Below are positions 28,243-34,595 of a stretch of DNA of 34,595 nt, piece after piece; position 1 is the first letter of the stretch; the number at the start of each line of letters is the position of its first letter. A program made the position numbers and the translations under genes. The stretch covers positions 1-34,595 of the forward strand of contig CAZHNG010000022.1 in the NCBI GenBank assembly GCA_964533785.1. The letters are read 5' to 3'. The notes below the pieces were generated by a model, which ran no database searches, was not told where the DNA came from, and saw nothing but the letters and a program-made list of their open reading frames with translations. The DNA is from JANQRV01 sp964533785. Its GTDB lineage: Bacteria > Bacteroidota > Bacteroidia > Chitinophagales > Saprospiraceae.

Positions 28243-28644
28243 ATGCCTGGAAGAAACCGTTTCAATCGAAAATCAATGAGGAGGCGTGGAAGACACCGAT
28301 TTGAAGGAATGTCGGACCCTGCGCGGGAGAAAATCAAGTTTTACCGTCATTTGCGATCCTATATCATCGTAAATGCATTTATGATGTTTATCACACTATT
28401 CAGTGGTGGTGGATTTTCGTGGTTCCCGGTCATTTTATTTTGGGGTATGGGATTAGCTTTTCACTATTTGAAAGTATTTGGGTGGCCGGGTAGTGACGGT
28501 ATATTTAGTGAAGATTGGGAGCGTAAAATGGCGGAAGAAGATAAAGAAGAAGCAGAAGAAGAAATGGAAACATTAGATGATTTTGACCACCACCCCGTCA
28601 AGGAGAAAGAACCTAAATTATGGGAGGAAGATGATTTGGTGTAA
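28243..28644 (+). CDS. 2TM domain-containing membrane protein
   Basis: A 133-residue protein. A basic N-terminus (GRNRFNRKSMRRRGRHRF) is followed by a 2TM domain: FYRHLRSYIIVNAFMMFITLF as helix 1 (about 35-57), a short SGGGFSWFP turn, and VILFWGMGLAFHYLKVFG as helix 2 (about 64-83). A strongly acidic tail (about 90-133) ends LWEEDDLV. The 2TM family is found in Bacteroidota, sometimes fused to LytTR-type regulators or histidine kinases; the stand-alone form has no assigned function. A paralogue follows 103 bases downstream, so the two are probably co-transcribed. Confidence 0.85.
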   Translation: MPGRNRFNRKSMRRRGRHRFEGMSDPAREKIKFYRHLRSYIIVNAFMMFITLFSGGGFSWFPVILFWGMGLAFHYLKVFGWPGSDGIFSEDWERKMAEEDKEEAEEEMETLDDFDHHPVKEKEPKLWEEDDLV

Positions 28645-28747
28645 TTGGAAAACCACTGCAGTTCAAGACTTACTAATTCACCGTCGATCTCACAAACATA
28701 TCATCGATCCTGTCGTTATACATTGCAATAATTCGAATAAGACTCAT

Positions 28748-29122
28748 ATGGATAAAAAAAAGTACCAGGACGCACGCAAGCGTGTCAAAGCGAAGAAAGA
28801 ATTCTACGAACATTTATCCACCTATTTGGTCATGGCGGCCTTCTTTTTCTTTCTAAACTTTATAACTGCTCCTGGTAGTTGGTGGTTTTACTGGCCAATG
28901 CTGGGATGGGGCATAGCGGTATTATTTCACTACATTGGCGTATTTGGCGTACCAGGAATTGGCCATCTGGACGATGATTGGGAAAAACGGGCACTAAAAA
29001 AAGAACTAGAACGCATGGACAGCGGCTACAATCAGGAAGATTGGCTGGATCTCGAAGATCTGGAGAAAAAGAAAAAAGAAAAAAAACCGCAAAAGAGATG
29101 GGATGAGGAAGATTTGGTGTAA
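28748..29122 (+). CDS. 2TM domain-containing membrane protein (paralogue)
   Basis: The frame extends to 28577 inside the preceding gene, but the ATG at 28748 (MDKKKYQDARKRVKAKKEFYEHL) starts exactly at the 2TM family's helical lead-in and is preferred, giving 124 residues. Helix 1 is about residues 26-44 (LVMAAFFFFLNFITA). A SWWFYWP turn follows, then helix 2 at about 52-70 (MLGWGIAVLFHYIGVFG), with GHLDDDWEKRALKKELERM after it. The tail is charged and ends RWDEEDLV, echoing LWEEDDLV of the upstream paralogue. The shared tail suggests a common partner or a degradation or targeting signal; that is inference. Confidence 0.85.
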   Translation: MDKKKYQDARKRVKAKKEFYEHLSTYLVMAAFFFFLNFITAPGSWWFYWPMLGWGIAVLFHYIGVFGVPGIGHLDDDWEKRALKKELERMDSGYNQEDWLDLEDLEKKKKEKKPQKRWDEEDLV

Positions 29123-29129
29123 ACGATCG

Positions 29130-29205
29130 TGAAAATTAAGGGTTACTTGATGAAAAGTTGCTATTTCAAATAACGACCTCACCGAAGGTAGCCCCTTAAT
29201 TTTCA
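29130..29205. terminator. 13-bp inverted repeat between convergent genes, possible bidirectional terminator
   Basis: TGAAAATTAAGGG at 29130-29142 is repeated perfectly inverted at 29193-29205, with 50 bases between. It sits exactly between the stop of the second 2TM gene (29122) and the stop of the convergent DUF4097 gene (29217). Each arm ends in an A- or T-rich run, so a stem could end transcription both ways, although the 50-base loop is long for an intrinsic terminator. Confidence 0.45.
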
Positions 29206-29216
29206 GGTAAAGTTAA

Positions 29217-30014
29217 TCAATTCCTCTTCCGGATATAGACATCTCCGTTGTAGGTTTCAATGCGTAGTTCCGGACCGCCACCGTTAATCTTACCATTTAT
29301 CCAACTGCCAACATAAATGACCGTGCCTTCATCATTTTTTTCTGTTTTAGAAGTAATCGGTGCCAGATCAATATCAAATCCCGTAAATACCTCTCCCCTT
29401 TCGGTTTTGATGCGGGGACTGAGTTTCACATTGGCCGGAAAAGTCAGGTCGATCTCCCGGTTGTAATTGGAGAATGATAGCGGGCTATCTTCTTTAACAG
29501 CAGTGAAAGAAGCCTTGATTGCACCATTGTAGGTATTAGCGATCATGGATCCGGAAATTCCTTCTGCCGTCACTCCTCCGTTATAACTTTCAGCTACGAT
29601 CTCACCATTTACATTTTTGATCATAATATCGCCTTGATTATAGCCGCTCAACTCCAAGTCAAAATTTTGGGGTACTTCAATCTCAAAGTTCATCCCCTTG
29701 TTATGGCCTTGAGATTCGATTTCTACGTTATTGTTATTTTCGGTGATCTCTAGACCGCCACCAACGCCTACTAACCTCTTCAAACCACCCCTGGTTTCTT
29801 CTAAACCCAATTTTTTCCCATTCATCGATTGGTACGTCACTTTTACATCCTTCCGGTTGGTACCCATTACCGTAATTCCACCGCGAAAGGTCTCTACATC
29901 TAGTTTTCCCTTTTCACCAGGGTTGCTCAATGGCACGACAATAGTGTTACTGGACTGGGCCATTATGCCCGTCATACATACCATCAAAAAGGTCATTACA
30001 ATAATATTCTTCAT
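29217..30014 (-). CDS. DUF4097 family secreted beta-helix protein (putative adhesin)
   Basis: A 265-residue protein with a signal peptide (MKNIIVMTFLMVCMTGIMAQ). The mature part is a ladder of short beta-strand repeats (KLDVETFRGGITVMG, EIVAESYNGGVTAEG, MIANTYNGAIKASF, ending ELRIETYNGDVYIRKRN) typical of the DUF4097/DUF4098 putative adhesin fold. Family members often lie beside ECF sigma and anti-sigma genes, as here. It is the last gene of the minus-strand set and lies 62 bases after a paralogue. It is probably periplasmic or outer-membrane facing; the ligand is unknown. Confidence 0.85.
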   Translation of the reverse strand: MKNIIVMTFLMVCMTGIMAQSSNTIVVPLSNPGEKGKLDVETFRGGITVMGTNRKDVKVTYQSMNGKKLGLEETRGGLKRLVGVGGGLEITENNNNVEIESQGHNKGMNFEIEVPQNFDLELSGYNQGDIMIKNVNGEIVAESYNGGVTAEGISGSMIANTYNGAIKASFTAVKEDSPLSFSNYNREIDLTFPANVKLSPRIKTERGEVFTGFDIDLAPITSKTEKNDEGTVIYVGSWINGKINGGGPELRIETYNGDVYIRKRN

Positions 30015-30069
30015 CTTTATTTTATTTTCCTGTTTATGAATTCTTGTTCATTTCACTTCAACAAGCAGT

Positions 30070-30099
30070 CTAGCATCTAGCGTCTAGAGTCTAGCATCT
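30070..30099. repeat. Short tandem repeat (about 10-base period) at a gene's 3' end
   Basis: The bases read as successive variants of CTAGCATCTAG, CGTCTAGAG and CTAGCATCT, i.e. a 10-base period built on TCTAG. The repeat contains the stop codon of the DUF4097 gene and encodes its last six residues. The flanking DNA does not share the pattern. Confidence 0.7.
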
Positions 30100-30988
30100 T
30101 ATTAACATACAAATAAGCATCTCCATTAAAGGTTTCGAAATCCAGTGCCGGACCGCCATTGCCCACCTTAAAACCTTTTTTCCTTCCAATTTTGATAGAA
30201 ATACCTTTTTCGTTACTAACTTTCTTTTTCTCGATAACCGGTTCCAGCGAATTTATATTTTCTATGTCCGTGAACATTTCCCCGTTAAAACTTTTAAAGG
30301 TCACGTTAGCGGCTAAATCATCCTTAAAATATACATTGATATCACCATTGAGCGTATAATAACTGGAATCTTCGAAAGGATTTTTAGTGTACGCCACATC
30401 CAAATCTCCATTGATCGTGTGGGCTTCTACGCTTTTGGAGATACCATCCAGAGTAATAGATCCATTGACATTATTAACTTCGATCTGCCCCAATACATCC
30501 TTGACCAGGATATCCCCCTCATTCACCGTACTTACGGCTAGGTTGATATTTTCGGGAACCTTTAATTTGTAATCAAACAAATAATCATACCTGGGCTTCC
30601 AGTCACAATTACCCCTCCAACTCCAGCGATTTTTCTCCTCTGTCAATTGTTTTGCAGTAACCGTCGACGGATCTATTTGGTAACAGGGGTTGGCCATATA
30701 AACTAAAATGACATTTTCCTTTTCAATGACTCCCAGGTCTACTTCTTCCATCCCTGTTGTGCGCAAGCCACGATCATTCGCAATAATCGTCTTTTCTAGT
30801 GCTAATACGATTTTGTCCCCATTGTAACTTTCTATTTCAACCGAGCCGTTGATATTTCTCAAAATGAGCAGATTATCATTTGATTTCCCGGTAAATTCAA
30901 GTTGTTTGTTTATCGTTTCCGTTTCCCGCTGACTATGTACAGCACTTATAACCGACAACATCATAAAGAGTATAAATATTCCTTTCAT
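30077..30988 (-). CDS. DUF4097 family secreted beta-helix protein (paralogue)
   Basis: The frame runs up to an ATG at 31057, but the ATG at 30988 directly precedes a signal peptide (MKGIFILFMMLSVISAVHSQ) and is preferred, giving 303 residues. Strand repeats such as NLLILRNINGSVEIES, DILVKDVLGQIEVNNVNGSITLDGI, HTINGDLDVAY and LDFETFNGDAYLYVNK mark the DUF4097 fold. A loop with CYQIDP and RGNCDWKP adds two cysteines that could form a disulfide. The last residues (MLDSRR) and the stop codon are encoded by a short tandem repeat at 30070-30099, so the natural end has probably been altered by that repeat. It sits 215 bases after the HEAT-repeat gene. Confidence 0.83.
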   Translation of the reverse strand: MKGIFILFMMLSVISAVHSQRETETINKQLEFTGKSNDNLLILRNINGSVEIESYNGDKIVLALEKTIIANDRGLRTTGMEEVDLGVIEKENVILVYMANPCYQIDPSTVTAKQLTEEKNRWSWRGNCDWKPRYDYLFDYKLKVPENINLAVSTVNEGDILVKDVLGQIEVNNVNGSITLDGISKSVEAHTINGDLDVAYTKNPFEDSSYYTLNGDINVYFKDDLAANVTFKSFNGEMFTDIENINSLEPVIEKKKVSNEKGISIKIGRKKGFKVGNGGPALDFETFNGDAYLYVNKMLDSRR

Positions 30989-31203
30989 AATTGTATAGTT
31001 GTTTAAAATTTTCAATGGATATAGGATAATCTCATTCATTGAATCGTACAAATTCAATGCTCCAATAATTTTTAACCCGAACTGGTCATTTTTAGAACTA
31101 TTGCGTATACGGCAGGCGATTAAGATCTAATTCATATTTCCCTGGAAACTAAGTAGTTTAAACTATTAGCTATGTCTTTTTTCTGTATGCCAACGGTTCA
31201 TTT

Positions 31204-32004
31204 TTACAGCAATACTTCCATACTTTCCTGAATACTCTCTTTCACTTCTGAAGGTATTTTTCCGCCTTTCATTAGCGTTTCGAAGGGCTCGATAGCTCCT
31301 TTTTCCTGCAATGCGACCATCACTTCCGCCATTGCCAATTGTACCATTGGAGACTCCTGATTGACAATTGACTTTACGAGTCCCTCCCTTACCCTGGGTT
31401 GATCGGCATATTTAAAGAGAGATTCTAAAGCAGCCAGCCGAACGTTGGTATTTTCATCATAATTCAGGGTGTACAAAAGGGCATCGGTCACTTCCTCGGT
31501 TACTTCCGGCATTGTTTTGGTGAGGTTTACTGCCTTTAGCCGTTCAGTGGTAGACTCCTTCTCCAACAAGGTCATCATGAGCATTTGCTGGATATCCTGC
31601 ATTTGCATATTGATTTGGGCAATTTCTTTTGATTCAACGGGAATTTCCTTGCGAAAAGCATTACCGATGAATATTCCTATCACCAGGCAGAGAGTAGCAA
31701 AAAACGCCTGAAAGACAGGGTTTCCAAACCGGAATGGCGAGAACCAGACGCGCAATTTCTGCCATCCGCTTCTACTATGTTTTAATTTAGCTGCTGACAA
31801 AAACGCATCAAACTGCTGCCGCATCTCAAGGCTTAGTTGCTGACTGTAAAAATGGCCGAGTTTTTCATCCAATTGCTGGAGCTCAGTCAGATCCTCTAAT
31901 CTCACAATACCTTGTTCGATCAGCTTTTCCAGCTCTGCTTCTTCCGCTGCCGTCATCTGGCCGGCATTGAATTTCTGAATGAGTTGTTGTGACTTGTGAT
32001 CCAT
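31204..32004 (-). CDS. HEAT-repeat membrane protein, probable anti-sigma factor
   Basis: A 266-residue protein. The N-terminal cytosolic part (about 1-95) is helical with MTAAEEAELEKLIEQG, a phrase common in anti-sigma zinc-finger-like or linker regions of ECF partners, but no Cys/His zinc motif is visible. One membrane helix lies at about 96-114 (AFFATLCLVIGIFIGNAF). A helical linker rich in Met/Gln follows, then HEAT-like repeats at about 165-262 (NVRLAALESLFKYADQPRVREGLV; SPMVQLAMAEVMVALQEKGAIEPFETLM). It follows the ECF sigma gene by 49 bases on the same strand, the usual place of an anti-sigma factor. The HEAT domain would lie in the periplasm and could sense or bind the DUF4097 products; that is inference. 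Confidence 0.75.
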   Translation of the reverse strand: MDHKSQQLIQKFNAGQMTAAEEAELEKLIEQGIVRLEDLTELQQLDEKLGHFYSQQLSLEMRQQFDAFLSAAKLKHSRSGWQKLRVWFSPFRFGNPVFQAFFATLCLVIGIFIGNAFRKEIPVESKEIAQINMQMQDIQQMLMMTLLEKESTTERLKAVNLTKTMPEVTEEVTDALLYTLNYDENTNVRLAALESLFKYADQPRVREGLVKSIVNQESPMVQLAMAEVMVALQEKGAIEPFETLMKGGKIPSEVKESIQESMEVLL

Positions 32005-32053
32005 TTATTTTTCTTTAATTAAATTCAAATGGTTTAAACATTACCCTTAACTT

Positions 32054-32605
32054 TTACCCTTTCATCATCACCTCCCTAAGGGCCTTAAGCGCGCGAAAAA
32101 CTTTCACTTTTACCGCCCCTTCCGTGCAATCCAGCATTTCGGCAATTTTCTTGTATTTCAATCCTTGTAATTTGCTCAGCACCAGGATCTCTCTTTTTTC
32201 CGGATCCAGTTTTTGCAATGCTTTTCGCAATTGATCGATCTCTTCTTTTTTCATTATCATGGCATCCTGACGAGGACTTGCGTCAATCATGTCCTCCTGC
32301 CAATCCTCGAGAGCTTCTTTAGGAGCATTCCCTTTTTTTCTGAAATGATCCGAATGCACATTTCGGGCAATTTGAAACATCCAGGCTTTGAATTCTCCAT
32401 CGCCCCGAAAACGGTGTTTGTACTTCAATATGCGTTCGAACACATTTTGTACCAGGTCTTCACTAATAGGTGCATTTTGATTCATCCGGTAAAAAAAACC
32501 AAAAAGCAGACGGTGGTACCGTTCAAAAAGTAGCCCCAAATGGTCTAATTTTCCTTTTTCGACCTGTAGCATCAGGTGATTGTCCGAAAATGGGTCAGCA
32601 TCCAT
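32054..32605 (-). CDS. ECF-type RNA polymerase sigma factor
   Basis: A 183-residue sigma-70 family protein of ECF size. Region 2 is at about 18-85, with LLFERYHRLLFGFFYRM, the DLVQNVFERI core-binding/-10 recognition helix and FKAWMFQIARNVHSDHFRKK. Region 4 is at about 125-180, with LRKALQKLDPEKREILVLSKLQGLKYKKIAEML and the helix-turn-helix CTEGAVKVKVFRALKALR. Regions 1 and 3 are absent, as expected for ECF. It heads a same-strand set: sigma, HEAT-repeat probable anti-sigma, then two DUF4097 proteins. The 5' region holds an inverted repeat (32642-32665). The target promoters are unknown, though its own operon is the usual first target. Confidence 0.93.
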   Translation of the reverse strand: MDADPFSDNHLMLQVEKGKLDHLGLLFERYHRLLFGFFYRMNQNAPISEDLVQNVFERILKYKHRFRGDGEFKAWMFQIARNVHSDHFRKKGNAPKEALEDWQEDMIDASPRQDAMIMKKEEIDQLRKALQKLDPEKREILVLSKLQGLKYKKIAEMLDCTEGAVKVKVFRALKALREVMMKG

Positions 32606-32641
32606 GATTGATTCGTATAGTTTAAAGCGTTTTCGTAGGGA

Positions 32642-32665
32642 AACCTTTGCTTATTGGGAAAGGTT
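32642..32665 (-). promoter_or_regulatory. Inverted repeat upstream of the ECF sigma gene
   Basis: AACCTTT at 32642-32648 is repeated perfectly inverted at 32659-32665 with a ten-base spacer, about 40-60 bases before the sigma start codon, next to a run of T on the plus strand. It could be an operator or a leader hairpin; read on the plus strand it also resembles a weak terminator. Confidence 0.3.
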
Positions 32666-32813
32666 ACAATTTTTTTTTAAAATGGGAGACGTTAGAATTT
32701 GGACACTTGACCCTGGGTTATAATTCAAGATCGTCCGGCTTCCGGCATCTTAACACACAAATTAAAGATAACAAGAAACCTCTACCCCTTATTTTGACGT
32801 TTAAAGCTTAGCT

Positions 32814-32872
32814 TAAGTACCCGGACACATTCCTGCCTGCGGTGAGCAGGCAGGAATGTGTCCGGGTACTTA
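32814..32872. repeat. Perfect 27-bp inverted repeat with 5-base loop (REP/MITE-like hairpin)
   Basis: Positions 32814-32840 are the exact reverse complement of 32846-32872, separated by GGTGA. The arms run from TAAGTACCCGGACAC to TTCCTGCCTGC and are more GC-rich than the surroundings. There is no T-tract after either arm, so this is not an ordinary intrinsic terminator. A perfect stem of this length in a bacterial intergenic region suggests a mobile REP-like or miniature element. Eleven bases of the arm (TACCCGGACAC) also occur at 21363-21373. Confidence 0.8.
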
Positions 32873-32938
32873 GCAATGATAAAACAATAAATCCACCATT
32901 AGCTATCAGCTTATGTATGGATGAGTTTTCCCGCCAAA

Positions 32939-32946
32939 TAACTTTG
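32939..32946 (+). promoter_or_regulatory. Bacteroidota -7 promoter element for the TPR/vWA gene
   Basis: TAACTTTG is a perfect match to TAnnTTTG. It lies 30 bases before the ATG at 32977, which would leave a leader of about 25 bases. No clear TTTG is found at the -33 position, so the promoter is only half supported. It favours the 32977 start over upstream ones. Confidence 0.4.
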
Positions 32947-32976
32947 GCTGTTACCATAAAAAGTGAACTCGTGCGC

Positions 32977-34425
32977 ATGAAAAGGTTGTCCTTCACCATA
33001 ATTTCTGGTTTTATCCTTTTAATCGTTGTTTCTGCTACTTTTCCTAAAATAAATGGTAAAGGCGGCAAAGCGGCCTATGAGGATCATTATAAAGGCACTT
33101 TGTATTACAGAGCGGGTGACTACAATAAGGCCCTGCAGCATTTTCACAAAGCACACCAGCGTGCACCGGAAAACTTTTATTTCTCTATTTCTTACGGCAT
33201 TTGCTTATCGCAACTGGGGAAAACAAATAAAGGTCTGAAGGTCATACAGAAAGCGAGTACAAAACTGGACGTCCACGCAGAGGATTACCTGGAGCAGCAA
33301 GCCTTACTTGCATTTTCCAAAGGCATGGCCAATATTTACGACGAACAATTCGATATTGCTTATTCCACCTTGAAATCAGGGGTTGATATTCAGGAATCAA
33401 TAGATGACGGCGAAAAAAAAAGCCGGCGTTTATTAAGCCTTTTTTATAATGCCTTAGGCTACGCCAGTGTACTCAACCAGGGGAAAAACTCCCATTTACG
33501 AGCGGATGTCGACCGCCATTACCACGTCCATACACGCGATATGATCAGGGCGCACGCCTATTTTGAACAGGCTTTGTCTTATGATAATTCTAACGAAGCG
33601 GCTTGGCACAATTATAATATTATATGCGATTCGCTGGACTTGCCCATCAAGTATTCCTATGAAGCCACAAACCAATCTCAAGATGATGAAGCGGCTTCGG
33701 AATCTTCTTTTATACATTTACCGGAAAGTATCCTGTCGGCTTTTGACTTTTCTTATGCAAATGAACTATTGTTATTGCTGGATATTTCCGGATCGATGGT
33801 ACAAGAAAAAATTCAATGCCAAGATACTACCCGTTTCTCGGTAATGAAGGAAACAGCATTGACTTTAGCCCAAAAAACACCTGATTCTATAAAGCTGGGT
33901 ATTGGAACCATTGGTGGTGATTGCGGGACCAAACCACGCCTTTGGCATCCGACAGGGCAACTTAGCCAGCGAGATATGCGCTATGCGATTGAGTTCCTGG
34001 TTCCAGACGGTACTACCCCTCTTCTAAATATGCTGCAGAAGTCTGTGGAATTGTTTTCTTCTGTTCCGAATACACAAAAAACTATTTTCCTCGTTAGCGA
34101 TGGTGCTAATATTTGCAATGCCGGCGGCGTAGATATTTGTGAGTGGGCAGAAAGTCTCAGCTCAAGAAATATCACCATCCATATCCTGACTTTCCTGGAT
34201 GCTACTTTTTCCAATACTGATGCTTTCGCTGAATATACCTGCCTGGCAGATAAGACCGGCGGAGACATTCTTTATTTAGATGATTTACGTTGTAATGTTC
34301 GCCATCATCCTACTAATCTATTGCAGGAATGCCAACCCAAAATCCCCACGTTGCGTAGGATCGACTGCTGGGGAAAGTCCGTAAAAAACTTGTGGGGGAT
34401 TTTCCCGGATGCCATTGAAAAATAG
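32977..34425 (+). CDS. Secreted or membrane-anchored TPR + von Willebrand factor A protein
   Basis: The ATG at 32977 is chosen because it begins a signal or anchor helix (MKRLSFTIISGFILLIVVSATF) just after a -7 element; the product is 482 residues. Residues about 35-110 form TPR-like helices (YKGTLYYRAGDYNKALQHFHKAHQRAPENFYF; ICLSQLGKTNKGLKVIQKAS), with another TPR-like unit near 195-225 (AHAYFEQALSYDNSNEAAWHNYN). The vWA domain covers about 262-450, with the metal-binding MIDAS motif DISGSM (Asp-x-Ser-x-Ser) followed by PDGTTPLLNML, which supplies the expected Thr, and TIFLVSDGANIC, which supplies the expected Asp. Eight or more cysteines in the vWA part and tail (QCQD, DCGT, ICNA, DICEW, TCLA, LRCN, QECQ, DCWG) suggest disulfides and an extracytoplasmic location. 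Such proteins usually bind protein partners; none is identified. Confidence 0.85.
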   Translation: MKRLSFTIISGFILLIVVSATFPKINGKGGKAAYEDHYKGTLYYRAGDYNKALQHFHKAHQRAPENFYFSISYGICLSQLGKTNKGLKVIQKASTKLDVHAEDYLEQQALLAFSKGMANIYDEQFDIAYSTLKSGVDIQESIDDGEKKSRRLLSLFYNALGYASVLNQGKNSHLRADVDRHYHVHTRDMIRAHAYFEQALSYDNSNEAAWHNYNIICDSLDLPIKYSYEATNQSQDDEAASESSFIHLPESILSAFDFSYANELLLLLDISGSMVQEKIQCQDTTRFSVMKETALTLAQKTPDSIKLGIGTIGGDCGTKPRLWHPTGQLSQRDMRYAIEFLVPDGTTPLLNMLQKSVELFSSVPNTQKTIFLVSDGANICNAGGVDICEWAESLSSRNITIHILTFLDATFSNTDAFAEYTCLADKTGGDILYLDDLRCNVRHHPTNLLQECQPKIPTLRRIDCWGKSVKNLWGIFPDAIEK

Positions 34426-34595
34426 TCGCTTCTACGCAATAGTCGCAGACTTAATTTCAAGTGCCTTTTCGATGTTGTTCCCAGCTATCGGACACCAAGG
34501 GTTACGGAATTTTTCTCCTAATTTCGAGGCTTTATTACAGTAGACTTGTTCGGTGGGTCATGAACGAGCGAAAGGGAGCCAAATTTTATGCTGAA

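Larger units (their letters stand above)
32606..32976. other. Divergent intergenic region between the ECF sigma gene and the TPR/vWA gene
   Basis: In order, this 371-base stretch contains the sigma leader with the AACCTTT inverted repeat, an A/T run, a 27-bp perfect palindrome at 32814-32872, and a Bacteroidota-type -7 element at 32939. An open frame of 45 codons lies ahead of the preferred vWA start but begins inside the palindrome loop (ATG-less, at a GTG-like start) and is judged non-coding. Confidence 0.55.

Noticed and set aside
28577..28747. Upstream extension of the second 2TM gene overlapping the first
   Set aside because: The extra residues have no 2TM similarity, and the family's normal start is the ATG at 28748.
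32842..32976. Upstream 45-codon extension of the TPR/vWA protein
   Set aside because: It starts inside the loop of the 27-bp palindrome and overlaps the -7 promoter element; the signal-like helix begins at 32977.
34426..34559. Noncoding tail after the TPR/vWA gene
   Set aside because: No terminator hairpin, RNA gene or promoter could be recognised.
34560..34595. Possible start of another gene at the right edge (MNERKGAKFYAE)
   Set aside because: Only twelve codons are visible, with no promoter or recognisable motif, so it cannot be supported.

Overview
The window looks like a chromosomal segment of a Bacteroidota bacterium, most likely from the Saprospiria (Lewinella/Haliscomenobacter-like). 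The evidence is secreted proteins ending in type IX secretion (T9SS) sorting domains of both type A and type B, SprB-like and HYR repeats, 2TM proteins, DUF4097 proteins, and a perfect Bacteroidota -7 element (TAnnTTTG). The lineage is inferred from gene content only.

Left half (1-17119, all minus strand): a 4556-residue surface protein (Kazal-like, PPC-like, about 43 SprB-like repeats, PKD, cohesin-like, dockerin-like, cohesin-like, T9SS type A domain). A 792-799 residue cohesin/SprB/Ig-like protein with a type B sorting domain follows, then a sugar phosphate isomerase/epimerase-like lipoprotein cut by the window edge. Gaps of 78 and 38 bases allow one transcript.

Middle (17704-25433, plus strand): a secreted BNR/sortilin-like beta-propeller protein and a 1317-residue HYR-repeat protein. 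The HYR protein ends in the same module order as the giant protein: carboxypeptidase-regulatory-like, dockerin-like, cohesin-like, T9SS type A. Three secreted proteins in 25 kb therefore carry cohesin-like and/or dockerin-like modules. This is the best candidate for an undescribed system: a non-cellulosomal surface assembly or multivalent adhesin. That function is inference.

Right part (25.4-34.6 kb): two hairpin terminators, yraN, and a convergent Mpl/MurC-type ligase whose stop codon overlaps that of yraN. Next come a decayed serine hydrolase (beta-lactamase class C fold), two tandem 2TM proteins sharing a C-terminal acidic W..DLV motif, and a minus-strand ECF sigma / HEAT-repeat anti-sigma-like / DUF4097 / DUF4097 module. 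A perfect 27-bp inverted repeat and a TPR + von Willebrand factor A protein follow.

No rRNA, tRNA, CRISPR array, intact insertion sequence or phage gene was seen. Residue positions for the large proteins are approximate, hand-counted values.
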